Assembly: GCA_015655535.1 (NCBI GenBank)
Contig: JAATEW010000351.1
Location: forward strand, 1 to 23,674
Direction: 5' to 3'
Origin: Hyphomicrobiales bacterium
GTDB taxonomy: Bacteria > Pseudomonadota > Alphaproteobacteria > Rhizobiales > Beijerinckiaceae
DNA: 23,674 nucleotides
The first letter of the stretch is position 1, and each line of letters starts with the position of its first letter. The notes below the pieces were generated by a model, which did no database searches, was not told where the DNA came from, and saw nothing but the letters and a program-made list of their open reading frames with translations. This document shows, one piece after another, positions 7,136 through 13,726 of the stretch. Both the position numbers and the translations under genes were made by a program.

Positions 7136-8443
7136 TCACGAATGATTGTGGTCCTGCGCCTCGCGCCGGTAGAATTCGATGATGGCCGTGCCATCGTCAT
7201 GGCCGAAGAGATGCGTCAAAGCCCAGATCGCAGCGTCCGCATGATCGGGGCTGCCTTGGCCGCCATAGCCCGCCGCCGAGAAGGCGCAAAGCTGATCTTC
7301 GAGCTTGTTAAAACGGCCCGCATGATGAACCTGTTTCCGCGCATAGCGCACCGAGATGGGCTCGGCACGCACCGCCTTGCCGCGGCTCGCGGTGACGAGA
7401 TGCACCGGCACATTGGGATCTGCCGCATGGATCGTGGCGCGCACCATTTCGCCGCCGAAATTGGATTCGGCGACAATGCAATCGGCTCTATATTCATGAT
7501 AGGCGACAACAGCGCGTATGCCCCAGGCGGCCGGCGCCTCGCGGCACGAGCGATCAGCCAGGATGTAACACTCACCGTTGGCCCCCCGCGCGGCGACTAC
7601 GATGCCGATCTCGTCGGCGCCGAGATCGTCCTGGCCGGCGGCGCCCGACGGATCGAGCGCGACAACGACGGACACGCGTTGGTCTTCAGGAATATCCTCA
7701 ATCGCACAGCGCGCGGCATCGATGATCTCATATGTCCATAACGCCGCATCGACATCGTCGACATAGATGCCTTCATAGAAGCGCTTGCGCTGCTTTTCCG
7801 GCAGATCGGCCAGGCTCGCCAGAAATGCCTTCGAGAGATTGGCGGCGTTGTCCGGCGGATTCAAAAAGGCGCGCTTATAATTGTCGGGATCGCTCAAGGG
7901 CCGGCGCGACACGGGTTCGCGCTTCTCGCCAAAGAGTATGTTGGTCCAATGCGTCTTGCCGACCGGGTTCAGATCGACGAAACCGCATTGATGCAAGCCG
8001 GGCACAACCTGCGCCAGACGCGTGAAGGCGATCAGCGCGGAGGAATAAGGAATCTGCGAGGCCTCGTTCAGAAACACCGTCGCATATTCGAGTCCTAGGA
8101 TTTTTTCGACGCGCTCTTTGTCGTCGAGCCCGCCGATCCAGATGCGCGCGCCGTTCGACAGTTCGAAAAAGCCATCTTGGCGATGTTCCTTGATCGTGGT
8201 CTTTGGATAACAAAGCCGCATCACATTCGGCAAAGTGTCGAGCGCGATCGAGGCGCGAGCGGCATTGGCATGAAACCGCAAGATCGCATGGCGCGAATGC
8301 TTGGCTTTGAGGGCACGTGCCACAATAGCGCGTACGATGAGAAATGTTTTGCCCGATCGCGTTCCGCCGGCAAGGCAGGTGAAACGCTGCCCTCCTTCGA
8401 GAAGGACGCGCGCCGCATCCTGCGCGGCGCTGAAGAGAACCAT
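7136..8443 (-). CDS. Phage terminase large subunit, 435 aa
   Basis: This is the ATPase-nuclease motor that packages phage DNA into the prohead. The ATG at 8443 is chosen because CAAGGA lies 6-7 bases upstream. A start at 8554 would add 37 residues with no ribosome binding site. The Walker A motif GGTRSGKT is at residues 26-33, close to the N-terminus as in this terminase group. The Walker B region is VFLNEAS near 123-129. The C-terminal RNase H-like nuclease shows ALDPSGAAG, IVAESNFGG and SPDHADAAIWAL, which supply the acidic metal ligands. The frame is intact. The small terminase gene that usually precedes it is absent; upstream lies the divergent antiporter gene. Confidence 0.9.
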   Translation of the reverse strand: MVLFSAAQDAARVLLEGGQRFTCLAGGTRSGKTFLIVRAIVARALKAKHSRHAILRFHANAARASIALDTLPNVMRLCYPKTTIKEHRQDGFFELSNGARIWIGGLDDKERVEKILGLEYATVFLNEASQIPYSSALIAFTRLAQVVPGLHQCGFVDLNPVGKTHWTNILFGEKREPVSRRPLSDPDNYKRAFLNPPDNAANLSKAFLASLADLPEKQRKRFYEGIYVDDVDAALWTYEIIDAARCAIEDIPEDQRVSVVVALDPSGAAGQDDLGADEIGIVVAARGANGECYILADRSCREAPAAWGIRAVVAYHEYRADCIVAESNFGGEMVRATIHAADPNVPVHLVTASRGKAVRAEPISVRYARKQVHHAGRFNKLEDQLCAFSAAGYGGQGSPDHADAAIWALTHLFGHDDGTAIIEFYRREAQDHNHS

Positions 8444-8675
8444 GAATGTTCCTTGAAAGAGCGACACCGCGACAGCCGCATGCGTCAATGCGCAGGCTCT
8501 GGCGGCGTCGGCAACGACAAACTGTGTTTGGGAGAGCAACAGCGCGACAGGCACAGGTCGGGCGGTGCATGCGCGTATATAGGCCTCACAAATCGTTGCA
8601 GGTCAATCCGATTCGGGAGTGCGCTTTTTGACGTTTCCACATCCCGCCGTCGCGGCGAATGTGCTAACAGACGGC

Positions 8676-10118
8676 ATGTTCGACACCATAAAAAAACACG
8701 CGCGCGCGGCTGGTATCGGAGTCCTCGCCTTCGCCACGCTCATTCAACCCGCCATGGCGGCGCAGACGATCGATGGGGCGCATCTGCCTTTATGGCTCGG
8801 CCTGCCCTTTCTCGGCATTCTTCTATCGATCGCTTTAGGGCCTTTGTTCGTCCGGCGTCTCTGGCACATTCATTATGGCAAGGCCTCGGCCTTCTGGGCC
8901 TTGCTCACGCTCGCCATGATGATTTCCGTCGAAGGCTGGTCTTCGACCGCCGCCGCCTTCGTCCATAATATGGTGCTCGACTATCTGCCCTTCATCCTTA
9001 TGCTCTTCGCCTTGTTCACGACGGCCGGCGGTATCGCCATCAAAGGCACGTTGCCGGGAACGCCGCTGGTGAATACGGCGATCTTGGCGATTGGCGCGGG
9101 GCTCGCGAGCCTCATCGGGACGACGGGCGCGTCTTTGATTCTGATCCGGCCTTTGTTACGCGCCAATGAGCACCGGCACGCCAAGGCCCATATCGTGATC
9201 TTTTTTATTTTCCTCGTCTCGAACATCGGCGGCGTGCTCACGCCGCTTGGCGATCCGCCGCTGTTCTTAGGCTTTTTGCATGGCGTGGATTTCTTCTGGA
9301 CCGCGCAGCACCTTTGGCGCGAGGCCCTGTTTGTGATCGGCGCTTTGCTGACTCTGTTTTTCGTGATCGACCGGCGCTTTTATGCAAGCGAGAGCGCAAG
9401 GCTCGAAACGCGCGCAGGAAAGGCCAAGCCACCCGAGCCATTGCGCATAAGCGGCCTTATCAATATCCCCTTGATCGCCATTGCCATCGCAGCCGTCGTC
9501 GCAAGCGGGCTGTGGCATCCCGGCCTGGCGCTCAATTGGATGGGAACGCGCATCGAAGCGCAGAACATCATGCGCGATAGCGTGATGATCGGTGTCGGTC
9601 TCGCCTCGTTCGCCTTAACCGGGACGGCGGAGCGCAAAGCCAATCGATTCGAATGGGAGCCGATCAAGGAAGTCGCCCAGCTTTTCGCCGGCATATTCAC
9701 CTGCATCATCCCCGTGATGGCCATGCTGCAGGCCGGCGAACAAGGCCCCTTCGCGCCCGTCATCGCGCTCCTCACCCATGCCGACGGCACGCCGCGCAAC
9801 GCGGTCTATTTATGGGGTACGGGGCTTTTGTCGTCGTTTCTCGACAATGCGCCGACCTATCTCGTCTTCTTCCAGCTCGCGGGCGACAGCAACCCGGCGC
9901 ATTTGATGGGGCCGCTCGCTGAGACGCTTGCCGCCATTTCGCTCGGCGCCGTCTTCATGGGCGCGATGACCTATATCGGCAATGCGCCGAATTTCATGGT
10001 CTATGCGATCGCGCGGCGCCAGCGCGTCGATATGCCGAGCTTCTTCGGCTATCTTGCCTGGTCGGGGATGGTGCTGATCCCGCTGTTTGTTGCGATAACG
10101 TTTTTGTTCATCAGGTGA
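8676..10118 (+). CDS. Sodium:proton antiporter-type membrane protein (NhaD-like, ion transporter superfamily), 480 aa
   Basis: This is a polytopic inner-membrane protein with about a dozen hydrophobic segments. It starts with a signal-like stretch ending in PAMAAQ (about residues 20-30). Conserved patterns include IGTTGASLILIRPLLRAN, SNIGGVLTPLGDPPLFLGF and the late SSFLDNAPTYLVFF and YIGNAPNFMVYAI, where paired NxP/GDPP motifs in two inverted halves are typical of NhaD/CitMHS-like transporters. The likely activity is Na+ (or Li+) for H+ exchange; the substrate cannot be proved from sequence. The start at ATG 8676 gives the signal-like N-terminus. An in-frame GTG at 8619 lacks a well-placed ribosome binding site. 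It is divergent from the terminase gene and lies between two phage-like blocks, which is an odd place for a housekeeping transporter. Confidence 0.8.
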   Translation: MFDTIKKHARAAGIGVLAFATLIQPAMAAQTIDGAHLPLWLGLPFLGILLSIALGPLFVRRLWHIHYGKASAFWALLTLAMMISVEGWSSTAAAFVHNMVLDYLPFILMLFALFTTAGGIAIKGTLPGTPLVNTAILAIGAGLASLIGTTGASLILIRPLLRANEHRHAKAHIVIFFIFLVSNIGGVLTPLGDPPLFLGFLHGVDFFWTAQHLWREALFVIGALLTLFFVIDRRFYASESARLETRAGKAKPPEPLRISGLINIPLIAIAIAAVVASGLWHPGLALNWMGTRIEAQNIMRDSVMIGVGLASFALTGTAERKANRFEWEPIKEVAQLFAGIFTCIIPVMAMLQAGEQGPFAPVIALLTHADGTPRNAVYLWGTGLLSSFLDNAPTYLVFFQLAGDSNPAHLMGPLAETLAAISLGAVFMGAMTYIGNAPNFMVYAIARRQRVDMPSFFGYLAWSGMVLIPLFVAITFLFIR

Positions 10119-10151
10119 TGCCAGACAATAGGGATTGCTCAGATCGAACCC

Positions 10152-10189
10152 TGCCCTATTTGACGGTTTTGTCGGATTTGCCCTATTTT
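10152..10189 (+). promoter_or_regulatory. Candidate promoter with a 10-bp direct repeat before the DUF4926 gene
   Basis: A -35-like TTGACG (10160-10165) is followed after 18 bases by a -10-like TATTTT (10184-10189). The ten bases TGCCCTATTT occur at 10152-10161 and again at 10179-10188, one copy overlapping each hexamer. This would suit an autoregulated unit. The AGGGAG ribosome binding site of the next gene follows at 10202-10207. Confidence 0.4.
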
Positions 10190-10214
10190 ATGGGGATACT
10201 CAGGGAGAGTGATG

Positions 10215-10442
10215 ATGCCGGCTCCTGCAAAAGCCTCCAACACGTCATCCAAGGTTCCCTTTGTGGAACTCGAAATCGTAAGAGCGACCACCGAAATCCG
10301 TGGCGAGCGCGGAATCGTGCCCGCAGGCGCAACGGGAACAGTGTTGATGGTCCATGCCGGTGGAACGGCCTATGAGATCGAATTCGACGAACCGACACAT
10401 GCCATTCTTTGCGCGCGCCGGGAAGAATTAGAGCCTGCGTGA
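10215..10442 (+). CDS. DUF4926-like small protein, 75 aa
   Basis: The protein resembles the DUF4926 family, small proteins of unknown function with an SH3-like beta pattern. The core runs GIVPAGATGTVLMVHAGG, then AYEIEFDEP. Three possible starts lie together (GTG 10209, ATG 10212, ATG 10215). The last has the best spacing, 7 bases, from AGGGAG at 10202-10207. Its TGA overlaps the GTG start of the DUF6883 gene by 4 bases. Such coupled small genes are common in toxin-immunity or toxin-antitoxin settings, but no biochemical role is known to me. Confidence 0.7.
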   Translation: MPAPAKASNTSSKVPFVELEIVRATTEIRGERGIVPAGATGTVLMVHAGGTAYEIEFDEPTHAILCARREELEPA

Positions 10443-10759
10443 ACACCTTCTGTATCGTCTCCGAACGAAAAGTCAGAGACTATCTCCTCAATCTGGATCA
10501 TCCAAAAGGCCGCGCAAAAGCGGTCTTTTTCTTGTCGCTCGGCTTCAACAGAGACAAATGGGCGGTCTTGGCCAGCGCGCTGGAAACACACTTTATTACT
10601 GCCGTGCCCCGCGAACGGGAGAGCGAGGAGTATGGGGTGAGATTGGAATGCTTGGCTCCGTTGCAAACACCGAGCGGAAGAACGCCAATGGTCCTCTCTG
10701 CATGGATTCTACGTCCAGGTTCAAAGGTGCCGGAGTTTTTGTCAACTTACCCGAGCTAG
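10439..10759 (+). CDS. DUF6883-like protein, 106 aa
   Basis: The start is GTG at 10439, overlapping the upstream stop as GTGA. An upstream in-frame start at 10409 would overlap DUF4926 heavily. The pattern VRDYLLNLDHPKGRAKAVFF, then LGFNRDKWAVLASAL, and a late TPSGRTPMVLSAWIL, matches DUF6883, a family that occurs both as stand-alone small genes and as a domain in polymorphic-toxin proteins. The gene converges on the DUF6362 gene with 23 bases between the stop codons. Function is unknown; pairing with DUF4926 suggests the two act together. Confidence 0.65.
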   Translation: MNTFCIVSERKVRDYLLNLDHPKGRAKAVFFLSLGFNRDKWAVLASALETHFITAVPRERESEEYGVRLECLAPLQTPSGRTPMVLSAWILRPGSKVPEFLSTYPS

Positions 10760-10782
10760 TCCGATGGAGGGGCATCCGCGCG

Positions 10783-11295
10783 TTAAAACACCGGCACCCC
10801 GCGCCCGTTGAGCAGTGCCGCCAGATGCTCCAGCGCCTTGGCGCGCTTGCGATAGAATGTGTGCGGCGCCCAATGGCGTTCCTTGCAGAGAGCGTTCATC
10901 GAGCGATGTCGCGCGGCCCGCAAAGCCCAAAGGCTTGCAACGAGCGCCATGCCGGGATCGGCATCGCGCAAGTCGCGTAGCCACTCCAGCGCGACATCCA
11001 TGTCCTTGATCTCGGCGCCGGTCGGACGCAGCAGACGTTCGTTCTGACGCTCCGCCCGCTCCCGTCTCTCGTCCTCCGGCAATTCGGCCTGCGCCAATTG
11101 ATCGGCCCATTCGATCGCATGGCGCACCCAATGGCCGCCGGGCTCGCGCGGTCCGCGCACGCGCGGCAGGCGGTCGAGCGTGCGGAACGCTTTTACGAGC
11201 CTCTCGCCGACATGCTCCGGCGTCCATCGCAAAGACAGCGGCTCCGCCTGCGAAATATAAAATCCCTCGAACCCTTCGGGCTTGGCGTCTTCCAT
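10783..11295 (-). CDS. DUF6362-like phage-associated protein, 170 aa
   Basis: The ATG at 11295 is favoured. It follows the upstream gene's TGA by one base and has GGAG 6 bases before it. The segment RWTPEHVGERLVKAFRTLDRLP near residues 22-43, an EWADQLAQAE helix, and the C-terminal SMNALCKERHWAPHTFYRKR, which looks like a helix-turn-helix, fit the DUF6362 family of alphaproteobacterial prophages. Such genes are often next to terminase genes, so a DNA-binding packaging or regulatory role is plausible but not shown. It is translated with the GcrA-like gene upstream. In this window it is separated from the terminase by the antiporter and the DUF4926/DUF6883 genes. Confidence 0.65.
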   Translation of the reverse strand: MEDAKPEGFEGFYISQAEPLSLRWTPEHVGERLVKAFRTLDRLPRVRGPREPGGHWVRHAIEWADQLAQAELPEDERRERAERQNERLLRPTGAEIKDMDVALEWLRDLRDADPGMALVASLWALRAARHRSMNALCKERHWAPHTFYRKRAKALEHLAALLNGRGVPVF

Positions 11296-11296
11296 G

Positions 11297-11635
11297 TCAG
11301 GCTCCATCATCCAGAATATTATCGAGGAGCGTTTGATCCTCGGCCGCGACGACAAGCAGCAAACGGATCAAGGCCTCGCGCGTCAGGCCGCGTTTCGCCG
11401 CGGCGGCGTCATAAAGCTCCACCGCCTCGGGCGGCAGGCGCAAAGGCGAGACAGGTACGGCCCGGAAGGCTAGGCCGAAGCGCTGCGCCTGCCGATGCAC
11501 ATTGTTCGGCGTCGAGACGATCAGAGGGTCCTCGGCGACGCGTTTGGCCTCCCAACCGAGGCCGATCAGAAAGCCGAGGCGGGCGATGCGCTCGGCCGTC
11601 CAGCGGGTTTTGGGGATGAGCTCTTCTGTGTGCAT
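11297..11635 (-). CDS. Small GcrA-like DNA-binding protein, phage-associated, 112 aa
   Basis: The N-terminal 50 residues read TRWTAERIARLGFLIGLGW, then STPNNVHRQAQRFGLAFR. This resembles the N-terminal helix-turn-helix of GcrA (W..ER...L..L, then N.V...A.R.GL..R), the cell-cycle sigma-70 cofactor of alphaproteobacteria. The rest is helical and unlike full-length GcrA. The start at 11635 has a weak AAGAA ribosome binding site. It is divergent from the S24 repressor gene across an 86-bp control region, the usual arrangement of a phage immunity region, so it may be an early regulator under repressor control. Confidence 0.55.
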   Translation of the reverse strand: MHTEELIPKTRWTAERIARLGFLIGLGWEAKRVAEDPLIVSTPNNVHRQAQRFGLAFRAVPVSPLRLPPEAVELYDAAAAKRGLTREALIRLLLVVAAEDQTLLDNILDDGA

Positions 11636-11721
11636 GATATGTTCTTAGGTATAATTACCGCGTTAGTCAACGGTTATTTTACCGGATGCACAGGCTTCAG
11701 ACTTCGGTCATTCTACCGAGT
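11636..11721. promoter_or_regulatory. Divergent control region between the GcrA-like and S24 repressor genes
   Basis: On the plus strand TATAAT at 11650-11655 is a good -10 for the repressor gene. On the minus strand TTGACT (11669-11674) could be a -35 for the GcrA-like gene. The stretch 11657-11675 contains an imperfect palindrome with ACCG...CGGT ends that could be the repressor operator. All three assignments are by eye. Confidence 0.4.
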
Positions 11722-12399
11722 ATGGATCTCGAAGATGTGCTCGCCCGGATCGAACAAAGGCTCGCGGCGCTGGGTCTATCGGCCCACGGCGCGTCGCTCG
11801 CGGCCCGCAAGCCGGACGCGATCCGCAATTTAAAACGGGCAGTTAAGAGCGGCGATCGGCGCGGGATCACGACCGAGACGCTGAGCGCCCTAGCGCCGGT
11901 GCTACAAACAACAGCCGCTTGGCTTCTGGGCGGAACCGGTGAAGCTGACCCAAATACCCATGTCCGCGTGGTCGGACGTATCGGCGCCGGTGCGGAGATT
12001 TTACCGGAAGTGGAACAGATCCCGCCGGAAGGCCTGTTCGAAGTCGAAGTGCCCTTCCCGATTCCCGAAACTTCGATCGCCTTCGAGGTCGAGGGCGACA
12101 GCATGTGGCCGCGCTACGATCCGGGCGACATTATTCTGTGCTGGCGGGAAGGCACTGACGCTGAAGAGGTGATCGGCTGGGAGGCAGCGGTCAGGACCGC
12201 CGACGGCAAGCGTTATCTGAAACGCATCCGGCGGGGCGCCGTCCCGGGAACCTTCGATCTCGAAAGCCATAATGCCGCGCCAATCCGTGGCGTGCTGCTC
12301 GAATGGGCGGCGCAGATCCAAGCGGTCGTACGCGCCGGACAATGGCGCCGCTTCACGCCCGGCCAAAGGAACAAGAAAGCGCTTCCGCCCGACGCGTGA
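11722..12399 (+). CDS. Phage-type S24/LexA-like repressor, 225 aa
   Basis: A cI-like transcription repressor. The N-terminal 70 residues are helical with a possible DNA-binding segment (DAIRNLKRAVKSG, then TTETLSALAPVL). The C-terminal half is an S24 autopeptidase: a VGRIGAGAEI segment near 84-93 that could hold the self-cleavage site, GDSMWPRYDPGD with Ser127, and KRYLKRI with candidate Lys167. DNA damage would trigger RecA-stimulated self-cleavage and induction, as known for this family. The ATG at 11722 (MDLEDVL) is preferred over 11686; neither has a strong ribosome binding site. It is not host LexA, because the N-terminal domain is unlike LexA and the neighbours are phage genes. Confidence 0.85.
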   Translation: MDLEDVLARIEQRLAALGLSAHGASLAARKPDAIRNLKRAVKSGDRRGITTETLSALAPVLQTTAAWLLGGTGEADPNTHVRVVGRIGAGAEILPEVEQIPPEGLFEVEVPFPIPETSIAFEVEGDSMWPRYDPGDIILCWREGTDAEEVIGWEAAVRTADGKRYLKRIRRGAVPGTFDLESHNAAPIRGVLLEWAAQIQAVVRAGQWRRFTPGQRNKKALPPDA

Positions 12400-12540
12400 G
12401 CCATGACTGCAATGGGAAAAAATGCGCGTGACTCGAGGCGAGATGCCGGAATGCGGGGCTTCTCCGTCTGACTTCGCCGCGAGGCTTAGATCACGTGATA
12501 TGCCCGTTCCTCAAGACCTATGGAGGCGCGGTCTCGAGTC

Positions 12541-12561
12541 GAAAAGCGTGCGTCGCTTTTC
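12541..12561. other. 8-bp perfect hairpin downstream of the S24 repressor gene
   Basis: GAAAAGCG at 12541-12548 and CGCTTTTC at 12554-12561 form a stem with a 5-base loop. It lies in the 205-bp gap between the convergent repressor and irr genes. The four T residues belong to the stem, so termination would be weak. I see no gene in this gap; a 77-codon frame from 12422 is not convincing. Confidence 0.35.
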
Positions 12562-12605
12562 CAGGTGCGTTATACGAGCCTTGTCCAAAGACGCGGCCGC
12601 TTTTG

Positions 12606-13067
12606 TTAGGCGTCTTGATCTTTTTTGCGCAGCCGCACCACGACGTCCACTTTGACGATTTCATAGCCTTCGGGGGCTTCGAAATTGTCGGCGAACCTCA
12701 TGCCTTGGACAACGATGTCTTCGATATCGCCGGTCTCTTCAAAGAAGAAATGGCAATGATCGCTGGTGTTCGTATCGAAGATCGTCTTCGTCCCTTCGAT
12801 CGCCAGACCGCGGACCAGGCCGACCTGAGCGAAAAGATTGAGGACATTATAGACGGTCGCCAATGAAGCGGACATTCTGACTGCTTGCGCTTCGGCAGCC
12901 AGAGCATCGGCCGTGACATGCCGGTCGCCCTTGCTGAAAAGCAGTTTGGCCAAGCCGAGACGCTGACGCGTCGCGCGCAGGCCGTAGCGCTCTAACAGCG
13001 TACGGCCCTCTTGAGTCGAGGGCGGCATTTGCTGCCCATCGAGAGATTCTTGCTCAACTCTGTACAT
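12606..13067 (-). CDS. irr: Iron response regulator Irr (Fur superfamily), 153 aa
   Basis: Irr controls haem and iron genes in rhizobia-like alphaproteobacteria, acting under iron limitation and losing activity when haem is available. The ATG at 13067 (MYRVEQ) gives the normal length; an extension to 13202 is too long and runs into the promoter. The DNA-binding half has LLERYGLRATRQRLGLAKLL and ASLATVYNVLNLF, the Fur-type winged helix. The second half has the shortened metal/haem region DHCHFFFEETG instead of the HHDH-type iron site of Fur, as in Irr. No CP-type haem regulatory motif (GCPWH) is seen, so haem sensing would rely on the HxHF region. An ICE-like box overlaps its own promoter. Confidence 0.85.
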   Translation of the reverse strand: MYRVEQESLDGQQMPPSTQEGRTLLERYGLRATRQRLGLAKLLFSKGDRHVTADALAAEAQAVRMSASLATVYNVLNLFAQVGLVRGLAIEGTKTIFDTNTSDHCHFFFEETGDIEDIVVQGMRFADNFEAPEGYEIVKVDVVVRLRKKDQDA

Positions 13068-13127
13068 GATAGCCCCGCTGTTCCCGTTGCGGACAAAGAA
13101 GATTAAAGCAAGTTTGATACCGGATGC

Positions 13128-13157
13128 TATATATTTCTGAGATTTAGAATTATTCCA
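13128..13157 (-). promoter_or_regulatory. irr promoter with an Irr-box (ICE)-like motif
   Basis: A minus-strand -10 TATATA lies at 13128-13133. On the plus strand TTTAGAATTATTCCA (13143-13157) has a perfect TTTAGAA half-site and a partial second half of the ICE motif (TTTAGAA-N3-TTCTAAA). The motif covers the expected -35 area, where a bound regulator would block transcription. Autoregulation is inferred. Confidence 0.5.
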
Positions 13158-13298
13158 CGATGCAAGAGAGACTTCGAAACAGATCGGCTGGACCGGCATC
13201 ATCGTGCGCTATGGGAAGTCCCAAGCGGCGAAAGGGACACGCCATATCAGCCATGGTCTGGCTGTCGGAAAATCAACGGACAGCAAGCGCAAGCCAAC

Positions 13299-13330
13299 AA
13301 AAAACGGCGCCATCCGAAGATGCCGCCGTT
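13299..13330 (-). terminator. Rho-independent terminator of the fixABCX operon
   Basis: On the minus strand a 12-bp stem with one mismatch (AACGGCGGCATC with GATGGCGCCGTT) closes on a TTCG tetraloop and runs into TTTTTT. It starts 48 bases after the fixX stop codon. This is the strongest terminator in the window. Confidence 0.85.
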
Positions 13331-13377
13331 CGTTTCCAACAGCTCGGCCTCTACTTCAGCCGGGCAAGCTATATAAA

Positions 13378-13674
13378 CTAGCCGAATTTAAACAGCACGC
13401 CAAAACCGCCGCGCGGATAGTTCCAGGTGATCTCGCCATAGGGCTCAGCCACGACCCGGCAGGTGCCGCATTCGACGCAACCGTCCGTCGTGATCTCGAC
13501 CTGCCCCGAATCGCTCTTCGCGTAGCAGCCCGCGGGGCAGATGCGCGTCAGGGCGAGCAGGCGCGGCGACGGCACCTCATGCGGAGTCACCGTGATATGG
13601 GGACGGCCGGCATCGACCAGATAGCGATTTTGGAAAAGCTTGTCCTCGACACGGACCGCGGGTTCCTCGCTCAT
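13378..13674 (-). CDS. fixX: FixX ferredoxin-like protein, 98 aa
   Basis: A small iron-sulfur protein that works with FixC to pass electrons from the bifurcating FixABCX complex, which supplies low-potential electrons to nitrogenase. The cysteine pattern is CPAGCY (residues about 46-51) followed by CVECGTC (about 66-72), as in FixX and the ETF-QO iron-sulfur domain. The C-terminal tail NYPRGGFGVLFKFG is typical. It is the last gene of the operon, 52 bases after fixC, and is followed by a strong terminator. Length is normal. Confidence 0.93.
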   Translation of the reverse strand: MSEEPAVRVEDKLFQNRYLVDAGRPHITVTPHEVPSPRLLALTRICPAGCYAKSDSGQVEITTDGCVECGTCRVVAEPYGEITWNYPRGGFGVLFKFG

Positions 13675-13726
13675 GCCTTGCTCCCACCTCGCTTAAGGTT
13701 CCGCGGGCTTGTCCCGCAAAAGTGAA

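Larger units (their letters stand above)
3206..12399. mobile_element. Decayed prophage (or prophage pieces) carrying non-phage cargo
   Basis: Phage hallmark genes lie in two blocks. The packaging and head genes (terminase, portal, XkdF-like protease) are at 3206-8443, and DUF6362, GcrA-like and S24 repressor genes are at 10783-12399. Major capsid, head-tail connector, tail, lysis, integrase and small terminase genes are all absent. The 2.3 kb between the blocks holds an antiporter and a DUF4926/DUF6883 pair read on the opposite strand. No direct-repeat attachment sites or flanking tRNA were found, so the limits given are simply the outermost phage-like genes. Two independent remnants on either side of a host locus is the main alternative. 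Confidence 0.55.

Noticed and set aside
10505..10535. Terminator-like hairpin with T-run
   Set aside because: It lies inside the DUF6883 coding sequence (KGRAKAVFFL) and is explained by codons.
12422..12655. 77-codon plus-strand frame after the S24 repressor
   Set aside because: No ribosome binding site or family resemblance, and its end overlaps irr in antisense.
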